A stretch of 64,000 nt of DNA from Silvibacterium acidisoli (GTDB taxonomy: Bacteria; Acidobacteriota; Terriglobia; Terriglobales; Acidobacteriaceae): positions 3,286,001 to 3,350,000 of the forward strand of contig CP085323.1 of NCBI GenBank assembly GCA_022870745.1, in the 5' to 3' direction. Position 1 is the first letter of the stretch. The number at the start of each line of letters is the position of its first letter. The notes below the pieces were generated by a model. That model was not told the origin of the DNA. It saw only the letters and a program-made list of their open reading frames with translations, and searched no databases. Both the position numbers and the translations under genes were made by a program. Below, in pieces: positions 61,377 through 64,000 of this stretch.

Positions 61377-62678
61377 TTGAGCGAATTGAAAATAACCAAT
61401 GTACGAGTGATCGATCTTCGCTTTCCGACTTCAAGGGAAGGCATCGGCTCTGATGCCGTCAATGCCGACCCTGATTACTCTGCCGCCTACTGCATTCTTG
61501 AAACAAACCTCGGCCTGACGGGATATGGCCTCACTTTTACTCTGGGCCGTGGCACGGAGCTTTGCGTGGAAGCCGTGCGCTATCTCTCGCGTTACGTCGT
61601 CGGCCGCACCCTGAGCTCGCTGACCGATGATCTTGGCGCCTTCTATCGTCAACTGACAACGGATACCCAGTTCCGCTGGCTAGGTCCGGAGAAGGGTGTC
61701 ATTCACCTCGCGACCGGTGCGCTGGTGAATGCTGTCTGGGACCTCTATGCACGCGCAGAGCAGAAGCCGCTCTGGAAGCTGCTTGCGGACATGGAGCCGG
61801 AAGAGATTGTCCGTGCTGTGGATTTCAAATACATCACGGATGCGCTGACTCCTGAAGAGGCGCTTGAGCTGCTGCGCGCACGGCGTCCCGGCATGGAAGA
61901 GAGGCTGGCCGAGCTACAGAAGACCGGCTATCCCGCTTACACGACCTCTGCGGGATGGTTTGGCTACAGCGATGAGAAGATCATCCGGCTGTGCGATGAG
62001 GCTCTCGCTGAAGGCTGGACCCACTTCAAGCTGAAGGTGGGCGGTGGCGCGGAAGACGATCTTCGCCGCGCGCGGCTTATGCGCAGCCGTATCGGCGCAG
62101 ATAACAGGCTGATGATGGATGCGAATCAGCGCTGGGATGTCGATGAGGCGATCGAACGGACGACACAACTGGCCGAGTTGAACCCCTGGTGGATGGAAGA
62201 GCCCACCAGTCCCGATGACATTCTCGGTCATGCCCGCATCCGTCGTGAAGTGCCAGGTGTTCGCGTGGCAACGGGAGAGCATTGCCAGAATCGCGTGATG
62301 TTCAAGCAGTTGATGCAGGCCGGCGCAATCGATGTATGCCAGATCGACAGCTGCAGGCTTGCGGGTGTGAACGAGAACATTGCTGTCATCCTGATGGCTG
62401 CCAAGTTCAACATCCCTGTGTGTCCACACGCCGGTGGGGTGGGGCTATGTGAATACGTGCAACATCTCTCCGCGTTCGACTATCTGCGGGTTTCCGCGTC
62501 GCTCGAGAATCGCGTCACCGAGTTCGTCGATCACCTCCACGAACACTTTGTTGACCCTGTACGCATTCGCAACGCACACTATCTGCTGCCGGAAAAGCCG
62601 GGTTACAGCGCTGAAATCTTCCCGGAGACGCTGCGCGATTACAGCTATCCGGATGGAAAAGTCTGGAGAAATGCATGA
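61377..62678 (+). CDS. fucD: L-fuconate dehydratase (enolase superfamily)
   Basis: A 433-residue protein starting at TTG 61377, with AGGAGGATG at ideal spacing. Metal ligands Asp248 (MMDANQRW), Glu274 (EEP) and Glu301 (GEHCQNR), Lys220 in FKLK and His351 in PHAGG are the catalytic set of this mandelate-racemase-group enzyme. DAVNADPDYSAAYCIL at the start and FRWLGPEKGVIHLATGALVN are typical of L-fuconate dehydratases (also human ENOSF1). It dehydrates L-fuconate to 2-keto-3-deoxy-L-fuconate. The gene after it starts within its last four bases. Confidence 0.93.
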   Translation: MSELKITNVRVIDLRFPTSREGIGSDAVNADPDYSAAYCILETNLGLTGYGLTFTLGRGTELCVEAVRYLSRYVVGRTLSSLTDDLGAFYRQLTTDTQFRWLGPEKGVIHLATGALVNAVWDLYARAEQKPLWKLLADMEPEEIVRAVDFKYITDALTPEEALELLRARRPGMEERLAELQKTGYPAYTTSAGWFGYSDEKIIRLCDEALAEGWTHFKLKVGGGAEDDLRRARLMRSRIGADNRLMMDANQRWDVDEAIERTTQLAELNPWWMEEPTSPDDILGHARIRREVPGVRVATGEHCQNRVMFKQLMQAGAIDVCQIDSCRLAGVNENIAVILMAAKFNIPVCPHAGGVGLCEYVQHLSAFDYLRVSASLENRVTEFVDHLHEHFVDPVRIRNAHYLLPEKPGYSAEIFPETLRDYSYPDGKVWRNA

Positions 62679-63520
62679 AGGTTGTTACATATTCACGTGG
62701 CGAAGAGTCGCCGCGCGCAGGTCTTCTGGTCGACAATCAGATTGTCGATCTGTCGGCGCAGTTTCCCTCCGTCCTGGCATTGATCCAGGGCGGTGAGGCC
62801 GCTCTGGAAGAAGCGAAGAAGCAGCTGAGCCCTGGAGAGAAGGTTCCGCTCGCAGATGTGAAGCTGCATGCCCCGCTGCTGGCTCCGCCACGTATTTTCT
62901 GCATCGGCCTGAACTATCGCGACCACGCGATCGAATCGAAGATGGAGATTCCGAAGACGCCGACAGTGTTCTTCAAACTGTCGTCCGCACTGATCGGCTA
63001 TGGCGCTGCGATTGAGCTTCCCACGCTTTCAAAGCAGCCGGACTACGAGGCGGAACTGGCATGTGTGATCGGCAAGGGCGGGTATCGCATCGCCGCCGCC
63101 GATTGGCAGGAGCATGTCTTCGGCTACACGATCCTCAATGACGTGAGCGCGCGCGATGTGCAGCTTTCGACCTCGCAGTGGACGATGGGCAAGAGCTTCA
63201 ATACCTTTGCTCCATTAGGCCCTGCCATTGTTACAAAAGACGAAGTGGCCGATCCGCACACGCTGGACGTGAAGCTCTCGATCGATGGAGAAGTGTTACA
63301 GCACTCGAACAGCCGTGAGCTGATCTTCAAGCTGCCCGATCTGATCGCTTATCTCTCGTCGATTGCGCCGCTGATGCCTGGCGACATCATCAGTACGGGA
63401 ACGCCCGCTGGCGTGGGGCTGGGACGCACTCCGCAGCGTTGGCTGCGCGCAGGCGAGACGGTGACAGTAGAGATTGACAAGCTTGGGAAGCTTGTCAATC
63501 CCGTAGTCGAAGGCAAGTAA
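62675..63520 (+). CDS. Fumarylacetoacetate-hydrolase-family enzyme, probable 2,4-diketo-3-deoxy-L-fuconate hydrolase
   Basis: A 281-residue protein overlapping fucD by four bases (ATGA). FCIGLNYRDHAIE, PDYEAELACVIGK, LNDVSARDVQ and STGTPAGVGLG are the FAH-family blocks holding the metal. In the non-phosphorylative fucose route this enzyme splits the 2,4-diketo acid to pyruvate and L-lactate, which fits the two genes before it. Near the 3' end a perfect 13-base palindrome (63472-63484 with 63488-63500) is encoded inside the conserved C-terminal sequence and may be accidental. Confidence 0.88.
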   Translation: MKVVTYSRGEESPRAGLLVDNQIVDLSAQFPSVLALIQGGEAALEEAKKQLSPGEKVPLADVKLHAPLLAPPRIFCIGLNYRDHAIESKMEIPKTPTVFFKLSSALIGYGAAIELPTLSKQPDYEAELACVIGKGGYRIAAADWQEHVFGYTILNDVSARDVQLSTSQWTMGKSFNTFAPLGPAIVTKDEVADPHTLDVKLSIDGEVLQHSNSRELIFKLPDLIAYLSSIAPLMPGDIISTGTPAGVGLGRTPQRWLRAGETVTVEIDKLGKLVNPVVEGK

Positions 63521-63550
63521 CGCGAGTGAAAGTAGCCCGGGCCGGGCAGA

Positions 63551-64000
63551 TCAGAGCTTCTGCAAGAGGATCTGTCCGTTTGCCGCGCCAACCACCGTAC
63601 CGGAGATTTCGACTTTTTCGTCTACCCCCGTAATGTCAATCAGCAGGCTGTCTGCCTGACCCTTCATCGGCTTTACGAACTTCGATTCCTCCACCCCATG
63701 CAGCTTGAGCACGACGTTCTGCACTGCCGTGACCTTACCTGTTGTCGGAATGAAGTGGAGGCGATACTGAGCGGCTGCCTTGATCTGCGAGGTCAGATCG
63801 AGGGAGAAGTGGTGTTCCTTCCAATCGCCTGCAAGGTTTGACGCCCACGCTTCTGCAGGGGCGTTCCAGTCCGATGGTGGCGGCGCATCGATGTTGTAGA
63901 CAGCCAGTGTGCGAACCGCTGGCAGAGCAGCAGCCTGCGTCGTTACTAGACGCACTGCTTCCACTGTCACGGGCTTCACGGGCTGAATGCGTTTATGGCC
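63551..64000 (-). CDS. Alpha-L-fucosidase (GH29), C-terminal part only
   Basis: The frame is open at the right edge and ends with TGA at 63551. The visible 149 residues begin GHKRIQPVKPVTVEAVRLV, followed by AVRTLAVYN. That resembles the C-terminal beta domain of GH29 alpha-L-fucosidases ('GhKRi...pVta..vRl...ea...p.i..f.vy'). Afterwards comes a beta-rich stretch (WKEHHFSLDLTSQIKAAAQY) that I do not recognise. The catalytic domain lies outside the window. The gene faces the fucose operon, which supports the call; it would release L-fucose outside the cytoplasm. Confidence 0.65.
   Translation of the reverse strand, partial: GHKRIQPVKPVTVEAVRLVTTQAAALPAVRTLAVYNIDAPPPSDWNAPAEAWASNLAGDWKEHHFSLDLTSQIKAAAQYRLHFIPTTGKVTAVQNVVLKLHGVEESKFVKPMKGQADSLLIDITGVDEKVEISGTVVGAANGQILLQKL

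Noticed and set aside
63472-63500. Perfect 13-base palindrome inside the end of the FAH-family gene
   Set aside because: It codes for a conserved-looking C-terminal sequence and lacks a U tract, so coding constraint and chance explain it better than a regulatory element.
1-64000. CRISPR array, insertion sequence, prophage or toxin-antitoxin set
   Set aside because: No regularly spaced direct repeats, transposase or phage structural motifs, or toxin-antitoxin pairs were seen on either strand.

Overview
The window looks like a chromosomal piece of a GC-rich Gram-negative bacterium of the Acidobacteriota, probably Acidobacteriaceae/Terriglobia. This rests on a roughly 1200-residue TonB-dependent receptor with an N-terminal carboxypeptidase-regulatory domain, a VWFA protein of the acidobacterial secreted type, a fused BcsA-BcsB cellulose synthase, many periplasmic/outer-membrane proteins, and short palindromic intergenic repeats. 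I see no phage, insertion sequence, CRISPR array or rRNA gene. The one tRNA is tRNA-Lys(TTT).

Layout. 1-6.5 kb (+): tail of an HD-domain hydrolase, a GH39 beta-xylosidase-like enzyme, a RedB-like thioredoxin-fold protein, a membrane GGDEF-EAL protein, a small membrane protein and an HMG-CoA-lyase homologue with altered active-site residues; then a methylglutaconyl-CoA-hydratase-like crotonase. 7.2-9.7 kb (-): yvcK, a TPR protein and a DUF4254 protein. 9.8-13.8 kb (+): ATP-grasp ligase, galT and a VWFA protein. 13.8-16.7 kb: divergent D-xylose dehydrogenase and D-xylonate dehydratase (YjhG/YagF type) with an inverted repeat between them. 16.8-23.1 kb (-): a 58-aa protein, a GH31 alpha-xylosidase-like enzyme and the TonB receptor, divergent from a membrane-bound winged-helix regulator. 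24.8-26.5 kb (-): periplasmic thioredoxin plus Tat-exported MsrB. 27.2-39.2 kb (+): cellulose operon bcsQ-bcsAB-bcsZ-bcsC. 39.3-45.2 kb (-): TPR protein, ClC exchanger, a histidine-kinase-like protein lacking the phosphoacceptor His, and a stand-alone KdpD sensor domain. 45.3-48.3 kb (+): larE-larC-larB, nickel-pincer cofactor synthesis. 48.35-57 kb: kdsC, YceI, LigB-type dioxygenase, an outer-membrane porin, a secreted PIG-L deacetylase, and a divergent APC permease. 57.3-64 kb: an IclR regulator divergent from a non-phosphorylative L-fucose pathway operon, facing the C-terminus of a probable GH29 alpha-L-fucosidase.

How it fits together. The sugar genes cover xylose (GH39, GH31, xylose dehydrogenase, xylonate dehydratase), galactose (galT) and fucose (GH29, fuconate dehydratase pathway), which are the side-chain sugars of plant xyloglucan; that combined reading is inference. 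Cyclic-di-GMP turnover (GGDEF-EAL) and the PilZ domain of BcsA suggest a regulated cellulose/biofilm output. The fucose route would end in pyruvate and L-lactate, giving a possible local rationale for the Lar cofactor genes, although no larA is present here.

Most promising unusual items: the kinase-like protein with Gln in place of His paired with an orphan KdpD sensor; the HMG-CoA-lyase homologue without its catalytic Cys and one metal His; and a solute-binding-protein fold without signal peptide or transporter inside the fucose operon. Functional calls come from recognised motifs and family resemblance, not from database searches.
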